Assembly: GCF_009696325.1 (NCBI RefSeq)
Contig: NZ_VUME01000007.1
Location: forward strand, 36,008 to 100,007
Reading direction: 5' to 3'
Length of the DNA: 64,000 nt
Origin: Collinsella sp. WCA1-178-WT-3 (M1)
Lineage (GTDB): Bacteria > Actinomycetota > Coriobacteriia > Coriobacteriales > Coriobacteriaceae
Positions within the stretch are counted from its first letter, which is position 1. Each line of letters opens with the position of its first letter. The notes beneath the pieces were generated by a model, which was not told the DNA's origin, made no database searches, and saw only the letters and a list, made by a program, of their open reading frames with translations. The position numbers and the translations under genes were made by a program. This document shows positions 52,470 to 60,952 of the stretch, one piece after another.

Positions 52470-52961
52470 ATGGCTGCTTCGAATCCGCCTAAGGGAAGCG
52501 TTTCTTCTTCGTCCATCAAGCCGGTGACGCGCAAGGCCGTGCGCTGCCAGCGCGAGGTCGCTTGGCTTGTCACGCAGGCGGCGGGCAGGCTCGTGGCGAC
52601 CACTCAGGACGTCAATGCGCCTACGCCGAGCTTTGTGTTAGCGGCGGCGCTGGATTTTGTGCGCCAATTGGAGCTTGCCGCACAGGATGCCAGCGGCCAC
52701 CTCGACTACCAGAATGTTATGGCGCCCGACCTGCAAACGTTCTGCCACATGGCCAAGTTGCCCGCCGCGCCCAATGCGCTTTCGGACGCAGGCTACATGT
52801 TTACGCTTTCGGGCGCGGACCTTATCCGCGATATCTACGCATACTGCAGCGAGCTCACCGAGCGCCACGTCTTTGACGCGGCAGAAATCAAACCGGGATA
52901 TGCCATCAAGCTGGTTCTTAGGCTGTTCCTGATGGACGGACACGCGGACGCGCAGGCATAG
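52470..52961 (+). CDS. Protein of unknown function
   Basis: 163 residues, not recognised. A Ser/Pro/Lys-rich N-terminus (about 20 residues) is followed by a helical domain (VAWLVTQAAGRLVATTQD, ALDFVRQLELAAQ, LIRDIYAYCSELTERH). No signal peptide or membrane helix. GGGAGGG lies five bases before the ATG, so it is translated. It stands alone upstream of the M16 peptidase and ends with a normal stop. Confidence 0.65.
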   Translation: MAASNPPKGSVSSSSIKPVTRKAVRCQREVAWLVTQAAGRLVATTQDVNAPTPSFVLAAALDFVRQLELAAQDASGHLDYQNVMAPDLQTFCHMAKLPAAPNALSDAGYMFTLSGADLIRDIYAYCSELTERHVFDAAEIKPGYAIKLVLRLFLMDGHADAQA

Positions 52962-53219
52962 GACGTCTTTCGGCACCATTCATCAAGCCGGCGCTGGCCG
53001 CCTTATCTTGGTTGCCGCCACGTGAGTGAGGATTTTTGGACGGTCCGAAAATCCGCGCTCGTGTGTCCGAATATCCACGCTCGCGCGGCGGTCACGCGGG
53101 GCCTTTGTCCAATCCGCCGGCATCGTCTCCAGTTCGCCGCAGAGCCGCGGCCCCATATGGGTATACTCACGAGGATTCGACTCGATTCGCCCCCGCTGGA
53201 GCGTCAAAGGAGACTGCAT
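52962..53219. other. Intergenic region with repeated 'ATCCACGCTC'-type words
   Basis: Contains GTCCGAAAATCCGCGCTCGT (about 53043-53062) followed by CCGAATATCCACGCTCGC, a word family also found near 57275-57300 and in the palindrome at 63787-63850. AAAGGAG precedes the peptidase start. Confidence 0.45.
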
Positions 53220-56200
53220 ATGCCCACCACCTCAACCGACCCGCGCGCCGCTGCCGCCGCGCTGCTGGTGCCCGGCACCACCTGTCACGGCTTTGCCGTC
53301 GAGCGCTGCGAGACCGTGCCCGAGCTCGACTCGGACGCCTACGTGCTGCGCCACACCGCCTCGGGCGCTCGCCTGCTGTACCTGGCGTGCGACGACGAAA
53401 ACAAGGCTTTTGCCATTGGCTTTAAGACGCCGCCGGCCGATTCCACCGGCGTGTTCCATATCCTCGAGCACTCGGTGCTGTGCGGATCGGCCAAATTTCC
53501 CGTCAAGGAGCCGTTCGTCGACCTGATCAAGAGCTCCATGCAGACGTTCCTCAACGCCATGACCTACCCCGACAAAACCATCTACCCCGTCGCCACCACC
53601 AACGAGCAGGATCTGTACAACCTGATGGACGTGTACCTGGACGCGGTGTTCAACCCGGCCATCTACACCAAGCCCACCATTTTTGAGCAGGAGGGCTGGC
53701 ACTACGAGCTGGACCTGCCGGAGGGCGCCGAGGGCGAGGGTAACGGCAGTTCCGCAAGCCTGCGCGAGGGCACGCTACGCTATAACGGCGTGGTTTTCAA
53801 TGAGATGAAGGGCGCGCTGTCCGACCCCATGAGCGTGCTGGACGACGCCGTCAACGCCGCGCTCTATCCCGACACCGCCTATGCGCACGAGAGCGGCGGC
53901 GACCCGCGCGCGATTCCCGTGCTCACCTACGAGCAGTTCCTGGACACGCACGCGCGCCACTACAATCCTTCTAACTCCTACATCACGCTCTACGGTGACC
54001 TGGACGTGGACCGCGCGCTGGCGTTTTTGGACGAGCGCTATCTGTCGCAGCCGAGTGCCGCGAGCCGCCGCATGGACGCAGCCGTTGCAGCCGGCGAGGA
54101 CCCGTCCACGCTGGCGCCCAATCCGCTGGTCGTGCAGGCGCCCGTGACCTGCGAGTACAAGCGTGTCGAGATGGCAACCACACCCGAGAACGCCCTGGTG
54201 GGCCTGGGTCTTGTGCTGGGCAGCGCGCTCGACCGCAAGCGCACGATCGCGGCGGACATCCTGTTCGAGGCACTGCTGGGTTCCAACGAGGCACCGGTTA
54301 AGAAGGCCATTCTGGCCGCCGGCCTGGGCGGCAACGTGGTGAGCTACACCGCGGCCGAGAGCCTGCAGCCCTACGAGATCATCATGCTGCAAAACGCGCA
54401 GCCCGGCGTGGCGCGCGAGCTGCGCCGCGTGTTCCAGGACGCCTGCCGCGACCTGTGCGAGCACGGCGTTCCGCGCGAGCGCCTAGAGGCCATCATCAGC
54501 AGCAACGAATACGACCTGCGCCAGCGCGACTACGGTATCGCCGACGGCGTGGCCATTGCGTGCGACGCGCTGAGCACCTGGCTCTACGATGACGACGCCG
54601 CGACGCTGGCGCTCAAGTACGGCCCGGTGTACGAGGAGCTGCGCGGCGAGCTGGACGGCAGCTATTTTGAGGACCTGCTGCGCGAGCTCGTGCTGGAAAA
54701 CGACCACATGGCGCTGGTCGAGCTGGTGCCGGTGGATGCCGCCGAGGGTGCGGAGAGTGCCGAGGCCGCCGAGCTGGCAGCCAAGCGCGATGCCATGACC
54801 GATGCCGAGCTGGCCGATGTGGTCGAGCGCACGGCTGCGCTGCGCGCCGCGCAGGAGGCGGATGACGCGCCCGAGGCCAAGGCCACGCTGCCACGCCTGC
54901 GCGTGTCCGACATTGGCGAGGCGCGCCCCGAGCCGCCGCTGGTCGTGGACACGACCGCGCCCATCCCCTGCCTGCGCCACGGCATCCCCACCAACCGCTT
55001 GGCCTACGCCATGCAGTATTTCGACCTGAGCCGCGTCGCGTTTGAAGACCTGCCCTATGTGACCCTGCTCTGTCGCCTGCTCAAACAGTTACCCACGAGC
55101 GAACACTCGGCCGAGGAGCTCGACAACCTTATCGCCGGCAAGCTGGGCTTTTTGAGCTTTACGACCGAGGTCATGACCCAGCCCGACGTGGACGGCGTGC
55201 GCCCCTACCTGCTGGTGAGCGCCGGCGCCCTGTCCGAAAAGATCGATGCGCTGGCGAGCCTGCCGCGCGAGGTGTGGTCGAGCACGCTGTTGCTCGATGC
55301 CGACGCCGACCGCGTGCGCGACGTGCTCACGCAGATTCGCATTGGGCTTGAGCAGGGCTTTATCAACAACGGTCACTCGGCGGCGCTTGGCCGCGCGATG
55401 AGCTACAGCTCGCCTTCGGCCGTGGTGCGCGAGCAGCTTTCGGGCGTGGACTTCTACCTGTTCCTGCGCGATCTGCTCGACCACTTTGACGAGCGCCTGG
55501 ACGACCTGCGCGCCAAGCTTGCCGAGCTGGCAGGCCGCATCTTTGTGGCCGACGGCTGCCTGGCGAGCTTTACCGGCAGCGATGAGGACTTTGACGCGTA
55601 CTGGACCGCCGCGGGCGACCTGGGGTTGGGCGCGGGCGACGGTGCTGTTGCCGGCCGCGACACGCTCGTGGTGCCGACGCCGTGCGACCGCCACGAGGCT
55701 TTTGTCATCCCCAGCGACATCTGCTTTGCGGCAAGCGCATGCGACCCGCGTCGCTTGGGGCTCGACGTGACGGGCGCCTGGGCGGTTGCCGCCAACGCGC
55801 TCTCCTACGACTACCTGTGGAACGAGATCCGCGTGAAGGGCGGGGCGTACGGCTGCGGATTCCGCGCGGCAGGCGAGCGTCAGGCCGCGTTCTACACCTA
55901 CCGCGACCCGGCAATCGACCCCTCGATTGAGCGCGTGGCGCGCGCAGGCGAATGGCTCGGCGGTTTTGAGCCCGACGAGGCAGCCTTTGAGGGCTTTATC
56001 GTGAGCTGCGTGAGCGGCATGGATGCGCCGGTGAAGCCGTACGCGCTCACCAAACGCCGCAACACGACCTACTTGGCCGGACTCGATCCGCATGCACGCG
56101 AGGAGCGCCGCGCCCAGATGCTCGCCGCCACGCCCGGTGAGCTGCGCTCGCTCGGCGCCGACGTGACGCGCATCGCAGCCGTCTCGCCCACCTGCGTCTT

Positions 56201-56264
56201 TGGCGGCCGAGACGTCATCGCCAAGAGCAACGCCGGCTTCAACGTCATCGACCTGCTGGACTAA
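53220..56264 (+). CDS. M16C-type metallopeptidase (PreP-like)
   Basis: 1014 residues, the size of presequence-protease/falcilysin-type M16C enzymes: two homologous halves forming a clam shell that degrades short peptides. Inverted zinc motif H79-I-L-E-H83, with the downstream Glu region NEMKGALSDPMS. The second half carries a degenerate M16 domain (about 560-1000). No signal peptide, so cytoplasmic. The ATG at 53220 follows AAAGGAG; the longer upstream frame crosses an intergenic repeat and is rejected. Terminator follows. Confidence 0.92.
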   Translation: MPTTSTDPRAAAAALLVPGTTCHGFAVERCETVPELDSDAYVLRHTASGARLLYLACDDENKAFAIGFKTPPADSTGVFHILEHSVLCGSAKFPVKEPFVDLIKSSMQTFLNAMTYPDKTIYPVATTNEQDLYNLMDVYLDAVFNPAIYTKPTIFEQEGWHYELDLPEGAEGEGNGSSASLREGTLRYNGVVFNEMKGALSDPMSVLDDAVNAALYPDTAYAHESGGDPRAIPVLTYEQFLDTHARHYNPSNSYITLYGDLDVDRALAFLDERYLSQPSAASRRMDAAVAAGEDPSTLAPNPLVVQAPVTCEYKRVEMATTPENALVGLGLVLGSALDRKRTIAADILFEALLGSNEAPVKKAILAAGLGGNVVSYTAAESLQPYEIIMLQNAQPGVARELRRVFQDACRDLCEHGVPRERLEAIISSNEYDLRQRDYGIADGVAIACDALSTWLYDDDAATLALKYGPVYEELRGELDGSYFEDLLRELVLENDHMALVELVPVDAAEGAESAEAAELAAKRDAMTDAELADVVERTAALRAAQEADDAPEAKATLPRLRVSDIGEARPEPPLVVDTTAPIPCLRHGIPTNRLAYAMQYFDLSRVAFEDLPYVTLLCRLLKQLPTSEHSAEELDNLIAGKLGFLSFTTEVMTQPDVDGVRPYLLVSAGALSEKIDALASLPREVWSSTLLLDADADRVRDVLTQIRIGLEQGFINNGHSAALGRAMSYSSPSAVVREQLSGVDFYLFLRDLLDHFDERLDDLRAKLAELAGRIFVADGCLASFTGSDEDFDAYWTAAGDLGLGAGDGAVAGRDTLVVPTPCDRHEAFVIPSDICFAASACDPRRLGLDVTGAWAVAANALSYDYLWNEIRVKGGAYGCGFRAAGERQAAFYTYRDPAIDPSIERVARAGEWLGGFEPDEAAFEGFIVSCVSGMDAPVKPYALTKRRNTTYLAGLDPHAREERRAQMLAATPGELRSLGADVTRIAAVSPTCVFGGRDVIAKSNAGFNVIDLLD

Positions 56265-56272
56265 CGCACAGC

Positions 56273-56317
56273 AAAGGTAGATTTTTGGGACATGCCTGAA
56301 AATCTACCTTTTCTTTT
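56273..56317 (+). terminator. Terminator of the M16 peptidase gene
   Basis: Stem AAAGGTAGATTTT with AAAATCTACCTTTT and a 13-base loop, then TTTTCTTTT. The loop word GGGACATGCC and the stem are echoed near 58370-58410. Confidence 0.75.
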
Positions 56318-56359
56318 GCCGCTGCTTGGGCGGGGCAGCTCAGCCCGTCACACCAGTTT

Positions 56360-56497
56360 GTCTAAATCTGTAACATCTAGGCGGCAATATTGGCTCCAGA
56401 TGTTACAAATCGAGACGTTTTCGGATGACGCCGGCCCTTTGTCTAAATCTGTAACATCTAGGCCCGATTTTGCCGAGTTACTGTTACAGATCGAGAC
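56360..56497. repeat. Two tandem inverted-repeat modules
   Basis: Module 1 (56360-56416) and module 2 (56441-56497) each begin GTCTAAATCTGTAACATCTA and end with a near complement ending ATCGAGAC (57 bp each, 81-bp period). Arms of 16-18 bp with two to three mismatches. No T-tract, so terminator function is unlikely. They could be paired operators or a repeat element. Confidence 0.7.
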
Positions 56498-56600
56498 ACA
56501 CCGCCGCGAACACCCACTCTTCGTCAAAACCCACGAAGGTGTCCATGAACTGCTCCCCCTTGCGATGGTTTGCGTGGTGGTTTCGACATTTGACCAGATA

Positions 56601-56638
56601 AAACCTACCAAAATAAACCTGTCCCTTTTTGGTAGGTT
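56601..56638. repeat. Palindrome of the 'AAACCTGTCCCT' family
   Basis: AAACCTACC ... GGTAGGTTT inverted repeat around AAAATAAACCTGTCCC. It shares CCAAAATAAACCTGTCCCT and the preceding AGATAAAACC with the 29-bp palindrome at 10254-10408. It directly precedes the start region of the cyclo-ligase gene. Confidence 0.65.
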
Positions 56639-56654
56639 TGAGAGAGGGGCCGGG

Positions 56655-57251
56655 ATGGATAAGGCCGAGTTGCGGCGGGCGGTAATTGCCCGGCGCGACG
56701 CTCTAGATTTGGATATGCGGGCGGCAAAGTCTGCTGCTGTATGCGCGCGGCTCGTTGAGTTGCTGGGCGGCTCGGGTCCCGCGGCCCCGCGCACCGTTGC
56801 CGTCTATGCCGCCATGGGCTCCGAGGCAGATCCTGCCGCGTTTGCCGCAGCGGCCGCAAAACACGGCTGGCGCGTGGCCTATCCGTGCATGTTCTCGGCA
56901 GCTGACACCGTGGCTTGTGGCCAGCGCATGTGCATGCGGGCAGTTGCTGACGGCGATGCGTCCGAGGCCCCGTTTATCGCCCACCCTACGCGGGCCTTCG
57001 CAGCCACGGACGTCGACAGCAGCCGTTTTCCTATCGTGCCTGCCGAGGCGCTCGATATGATCGTCGTGCCACTCGTAGCCTTCGACCACAACGGCGCGCG
57101 CCTGGGCTACGGCGGCGGCTGCTACGACCGCTACCTGCCCGCGATCTCGCCCGCATGCCAAATCATCGGCATCGCCTTTGACGAGCAGCGTGTCGACCAC
57201 GTTCCCACCGACACCCACGACCTGCCGCTACCCCACATCATCAGCGCCTAA
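56655..57251 (+). CDS. 5-formyltetrahydrofolate cyclo-ligase
   Basis: 198-residue enzyme converting 5-formyl-THF to 5,10-methenyl-THF with ATP. Start MDKAELRRAVIARRDAL, the phosphate region VPLVAFDHNGARLGYGGGCYDRYL with its diagnostic GYGGGCYDRYL, and a C-terminal IGIAFDEQ...VPTDTHD, all in family order. The ATG at 56655 follows GAGAGGGGCCGGG; the upstream open frame through the repeats is not coding. One step of folate metabolism, cytoplasmic. Confidence 0.93.
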   Translation: MDKAELRRAVIARRDALDLDMRAAKSAAVCARLVELLGGSGPAAPRTVAVYAAMGSEADPAAFAAAAAKHGWRVAYPCMFSAADTVACGQRMCMRAVADGDASEAPFIAHPTRAFAATDVDSSRFPIVPAEALDMIVVPLVAFDHNGARLGYGGGCYDRYLPAISPACQIIGIAFDEQRVDHVPTDTHDLPLPHIISA

Positions 57252-57342
57252 CCGCCGTTGTATCGCACCCGCAAGATGGGCATCCGAAAATCCACGCTCG
57301 TCACGCCGCAGCCGCAGCCACAACCGCAACCGCGGCCGTAGC

Positions 57343-58269
57343 CTAGTGCTCCTCGCCGGCGCGGGCCAGGTCGTAGGGCGTGGTCTGGTAGACGTAGTAG
57401 TTGAGCCAGTTGGTGTAGAACAGCTGAGCCTGGCTGCGCCAGACGTTGCGCGGCTCGGCGGTGGGGTCGTCACCTGGGAAGTAATGCGCCGGCACCTGGG
57501 GGTTGAGCCCGCGCTTCACGTCGCGCTCGTACTCCAGGCGCAGCGTGTCGGTATCGTACTCGGGATGGCCAAAGACAAAGAAGCGGCGACTGTCGGTCGA
57601 CTTGACGATGTACAGGCCCACCTCGTCTGATACGGCCACGACCTCAAGCTGCGGCTCGGCATCCACGTCCTCGCGACGCACATCGGTATTGCGTGAATGC
57701 ACGGCATAGAAGCGGTCGTCAAAGCCGCGGACCAGCGGGCTTTGCGGCTTCACCAGATAATGCTCAAACACGCCGCTCGCCTTGGCCGGCAGGTCGCACT
57801 TCTGGATACCGTAATGATGGTAGAGCCCTGCCTGTGCACCCCAGCAAATATGCAGCGTAGAGTGCACGTGCGTGGTGGACCAATCCATGATCTGGCAGAG
57901 CTCGGGCCAGTAGTCGACCTCCTCGAACGGCATCTGCTCCACCGGCGCGCCCGTGATGATCAGGCCGTCGTAGTGGATATCGCGGATGTCGTCGAACGTA
58001 CGGTAGAACGTCTCCAGGTGGCCGGCACTCACGTGCGTGGCCTCGTGCGTCTTGGTGCGTAGCAGGTCCACCTCTACCTGCAGCGGCGTGTTGGAGAGCT
58101 TGCGCATGATCTGCGTCTCGGTGGCGATCTTGGTTGGCATGAGGTTGAGGATGAGCACGCGCAGCGGACGGATGTCCTGGTGCAGCGCGCGGTACTCGGT
58201 CATGACAAAGATGTTCTCGCTCTCGAGCTGCGCGGCGGCAGGGAGGGCGTCGGGGATGCGAATGGGCAT
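57343..58269 (-). CDS. metA: Homoserine O-acyltransferase MetA, acetyl-type
   Basis: 308-residue enzyme that O-acylates L-homoserine as the first committed step to methionine. Nucleophile Cys142 in [11 protein letters not shown], catalytic His and Glu later in FVFGHPEYD. Residue 111 is Glu (ITGAPVE); in this family Glu111 marks acetyl-CoA use and Gly111 succinyl-CoA, so O-acetylhomoserine is the likely product. AAGGAGCATCC precedes the ATG. I see no SAM riboswitch upstream. Monocistronic. Confidence 0.93.
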   Translation of the reverse strand: MPIRIPDALPAAAQLESENIFVMTEYRALHQDIRPLRVLILNLMPTKIATETQIMRKLSNTPLQVEVDLLRTKTHEATHVSAGHLETFYRTFDDIRDIHYDGLIITGAPVEQMPFEEVDYWPELCQIMDWSTTHVHSTLHICWGAQAGLYHHYGIQKCDLPAKASGVFEHYLVKPQSPLVRGFDDRFYAVHSRNTDVRREDVDAEPQLEVVAVSDEVGLYIVKSTDSRRFFVFGHPEYDTDTLRLEYERDVKRGLNPQVPAHYFPGDDPTAEPRNVWRSQAQLFYTNWLNYYVYQTTPYDLARAGEEH

Positions 58270-58480
58270 GGATGCTCCTTACGAGTCAGTTGCAGCTATG
58301 GTACAACGAGCGGCCCCATCCGCGCGAGTGCATCGCCCCGAGACACCGTCAGCGGCCCAAATCACTCCAAAAGTAGAGATTAAGGCATGTCCCAAAAATC
58401 TACGGCGCTTTAGCCTAGCAAAGTGGCAGCAGGACGCTACAATGGTTCGATGCGAAATACTCGGCCGAAAGGATATGAAT
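58270..58480. other. Divergent region between metA and the dehydrogenase gene
   Basis: Contains TACAAT at 58438-58443, a possible -10 for the plus-strand gene, and AAGTAGAGATT...AAAAATCTAC (58370-58403), an imperfect hairpin related to the terminator at 56273. No S-box or other methionine riboswitch is recognisable. Confidence 0.4.
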
Positions 58481-59458
58481 ATGTACCAGACGCGTAAGAT
58501 CGGTGTGGTCGGCCAGGGCCACGTAGGAGCACATGTCGCCAACAGCCTGCTCATGCAGGGCATTGCCGATGAGCTGTACCTCTGCGATATCAACGAGGCA
58601 AAGGTGACGTCCGAGGTCCAAGACCTGCGCGACTCCCTTTCGTTTGTTCCGTACAACACCAAGATCGTCAACTGCTACGACCACTACGAGGAGCTGGCCT
58701 GCTGCGACGTCATCGTCAACGCCGCCGGCAAGGTCGCACTGGCCGCCGGCAACCGCGACGGCGAGCTGTTCTTTACCACCGACGCCGCCCGCACCTTTGC
58801 CAAGCGCATCGTCGATGCCGGCTTCGACGGCATCTTCGTGAGCATCTCCAACCCCTGCGACGTCGTGTGCACCGAGCTGTGGCATCTGACCGGCTACGAT
58901 CCCAAGAAGATCATCGGCTCGGGCTGTGGCCTGGACTCTGCCCGCCTGCGCACCGAGATCTCCAAGAAGGTCGGGGTGAGCCCCAAGTCCATCGACGCCT
59001 ACATGATCGGCGAGCATGGCTTTAGCCAGCTGGCCGCCTTTAAGGCCGCAACCATCGCCGGCAAGAGCCTCAACGAGCTTCAGGCCGAGAACCCCGACAA
59101 GTACGCCTTCGACCACATGGAGGTCGAGGAGCTCGCACGCAAGGGCGGTTATGTGACCTACGCCGGCAAGCAGTGCACCGAGTACGCCGTTGCCAACTCC
59201 GCCGCGCGCGTCTGCGCCGCCGTGCTGCACAACGAGCACGCCGTGCTTTCGGCCTCTACGCTTATGACCGGCCAGTATGGCGAGGAGGGCATCTTTACCT
59301 CCCTGCCGTGCGTGATCGGCGCCGAGGGCGTCGAGGAGGTCTACACGCTCGACCTTTCCGAGCACGAGCTCGAGGGCTTCCACAAGAGCTGTCAGCATAT
59401 TCGCGACAACATCGCCCAGCTCGACTGGTGGGACGCCGAGGCCTACGACGCCAAGTAG
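58481..59458 (+). CDS. L-2-hydroxyacid dehydrogenase of the LDH/MDH family (HicDH-like)
   Basis: 325-residue NAD-dependent dehydrogenase. Rossmann motif GVVGQGHVGAHVAN, NAD acid in YLCDINEAK, NPCDVV, catalytic His in MIGEHGFSQ. The substrate loop, AGKVALAAGNRDGEL, lacks the QKPGETR pattern of lactate dehydrogenase and instead resembles L-2-hydroxyisocaproate dehydrogenase. So it probably reduces a branched or aromatic 2-oxoacid, although lactate cannot be ruled out. The ATG at 58481 has GAAAGGA seven bases upstream; the ATG two codons earlier is too close. Confidence 0.85.
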   Translation: MYQTRKIGVVGQGHVGAHVANSLLMQGIADELYLCDINEAKVTSEVQDLRDSLSFVPYNTKIVNCYDHYEELACCDVIVNAAGKVALAAGNRDGELFFTTDAARTFAKRIVDAGFDGIFVSISNPCDVVCTELWHLTGYDPKKIIGSGCGLDSARLRTEISKKVGVSPKSIDAYMIGEHGFSQLAAFKAATIAGKSLNELQAENPDKYAFDHMEVEELARKGGYVTYAGKQCTEYAVANSAARVCAAVLHNEHAVLSASTLMTGQYGEEGIFTSLPCVIGAEGVEEVYTLDLSEHELEGFHKSCQHIRDNIAQLDWWDAEAYDAK

Positions 59459-59500
59459 TCCGCCGGTTGATGCGACAACTCACTCATACGGACACAATGT

Positions 59501-59543
59501 AAAGCGGGCCACGCCGGAAACCCACCGGCGCGGCCCGCTTTTT
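59501..59543 (+). terminator. Terminator of the dehydrogenase gene
   Basis: Stem AAAGCGGGCC-CGCCGG / CCGGCG-GGCCCGCTTT, then TTTT. Confidence 0.88.
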
Positions 59544-59568
59544 GACTCACGCGACATGCCTGCAGATT

Positions 59569-59749
59569 TAGGTCTAATACTTTTCCCGAAAAGTGAACGA
59601 GCAAAAACGAGCCCCCGAAGCATCGGCAATTTGTGGGGACCATTTCCTGCAGTTTCATTAAGATTTTCCTGCTGTTTTGGCGTCAAAAAATGTTGATGCT
59701 TCGGGGGTCCAAAATAGGTCGTTCACTTCTCAGGAAAAGTATTTGACTT
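59569..59749. repeat. MITE-like palindromic element, copy B
   Basis: Diverged copy of 48418-48601. Terminal arms (about 59570-59600 and 59719-59749) contain CTAATACTTTTCCCGAAAAG and match with a few mismatches. The inner pair with GCCCCCGAAGCATC / GATGCTTCGGGGG is retained. The centre differs from copy A. 181 bp, no ORF. Confidence 0.85.
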
Positions 59750-59839
59750 CGTTTTCGACAAACAGAAAGGGGCGCCGTGACGCAAACGGGGCCCGCGCTT
59801 GGCGAAGGCCCCGTCATGAAAAATCGCGTTCCCCGTTAC
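59750..59839. other. Downstream region of the frlB-like gene
   Basis: No gene or clear terminator between the MITE copy and the gene ending at 59840. Confidence 0.3.
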
Positions 59840-60808
59840 CTAGTACTGCTCGACGCCCATGTAGCGGCGAACCTCGGGACTGTGGTCAAATACCTTGCCG
59901 CGGGCGGCGCGCAGCTCACAGCTCATCGCATAGAAGAAGATCGGCTCCAGGTACGAACGCACGCTGGCAGGCACCTCGCCCACGCCGTACTCAAGCGCAT
60001 CGAGCACCATGACTGTATCGGTGTGCGTGTTGAGGAATGCCAGTGCGCGCTCCTCCATGGGGCGGCACTCGCCAGCGCCAAGCTGCACAAAGTAGAGCAC
60101 GCCGGGCTCGGTAGCCTCGAAGGGACCGTGGAAATACTCGCCGGAGTGGATGTAGCAGCAGTGCTGCCACTGCATCTCCATGAGCGAGCAGATGGCCATG
60201 GCGTAGGTCTGGCTAAAGTTGGGGCCGGAGCCCAGGATATAGAAGAACTTGTGCTGCTGGCAGAGCTCGGCAAAGCGATCGCCCAGCTCGGCGTTGACCT
60301 TCTCGCGGGCAGCGGGCAGCAGCGCGTCCATCTGCTTAAGGCCGGCGTACATGTCGGCGAGCGCCTCGTAGCCCTCCTGCTGGTCGAGCAGCTCGGCGGC
60401 GATCAGAGCGCCGATGCCCTGCGGAACTTCGGCCTGCGACTCGCCCTTGCCCCACGGGTAAACCCAGGTGGTCCACTTGCCGTTATCGATCTTGGAGCCC
60501 GCGTAGTCAGTCATAGTCACGACCTCGGCACCGGCGGCCAGCGCCATCTCGCAGCCGTCGACGACCTCCTGCGTGTTACCGCTGTGGCTACAGGCGATGA
60601 CGAGCGACTTCGGCCCTAGGCTCTTGGGGGCCATAAGGCAAAACTCGCGCGCCGTGTAGACCGTCGAAGTAAACGTAGTTGCCTCGCGCTTGAGCAGCTC
60701 ATTGGCCGGCATAAGGTCAATCATCGAACCGCCGCAGGCGATCCAAAAGACATTCTCGATCTTACCCTTGCGCTCGATAATTTCCTGAACCAGATCGTGT
60801 GCGTTCAC
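59840..60808 (-). CDS. SIS-domain sugar-phosphate deglycase/isomerase (FrlB-like)
   Basis: 322 residues with two SIS domains. Features: WIACGGSMIDLM, CSHSGNTQEV (phosphosugar loop), GSGPNFSQTYAMAI, and HSGEYFHGPFEATEPGV, then ending SPEVRRYMGVEQY. The layout matches FrlB/GfrF-type enzymes that split glycated amino-acid phosphates; other amino-sugar isomerases are possible. No kinase or transporter is adjacent. GTG start after GGGAGGAATG. Preceded by its own promoter and probably controlled by the GntR protein encoded next to it. Confidence 0.8.
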   Translation of the reverse strand: MNAHDLVQEIIERKGKIENVFWIACGGSMIDLMPANELLKREATTFTSTVYTAREFCLMAPKSLGPKSLVIACSHSGNTQEVVDGCEMALAAGAEVVTMTDYAGSKIDNGKWTTWVYPWGKGESQAEVPQGIGALIAAELLDQQEGYEALADMYAGLKQMDALLPAAREKVNAELGDRFAELCQQHKFFYILGSGPNFSQTYAMAICSLMEMQWQHCCYIHSGEYFHGPFEATEPGVLYFVQLGAGECRPMEERALAFLNTHTDTVMVLDALEYGVGEVPASVRSYLEPIFFYAMSCELRAARGKVFDHSPEVRRYMGVEQY

Positions 60809-60864
60809 GGTGACATTCCTCCCTGTGTGGCGGCTTTGAGCGGCGACAGCTCGTACCTGCGGTC

Positions 60865-60949
60865 GTTCTATGTTGTCCTATTTATAGCACGCAAGCTGTT
60901 GCAGGTGAATTCATTTCACCAAACTTGTTCTGTATTGTTCTATCTATGG
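60865..60949. promoter_or_regulatory. Promoter and paired operator-like repeats before the frlB-like gene
   Basis: Minus-strand promoter: -35 TTCACC, 17-bp spacer, -10 TATAAA (60886-60881). A 23-bp imperfect direct repeat occurs at 60865-60887 (overlapping the -10) and 60927-60949, 18/23 identical, all differences transitions; the core on the minus strand is AGRACAAYAYAGAAC. This is a plausible binding pair for the GntR-family regulator encoded at 60953. Confidence 0.6.
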
Positions 60950-60952
60950 AAG

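Noticed and set aside
58270..58480. SAM riboswitch before metA
   Set aside because: No S-box core or four-way junction pattern is recognisable.
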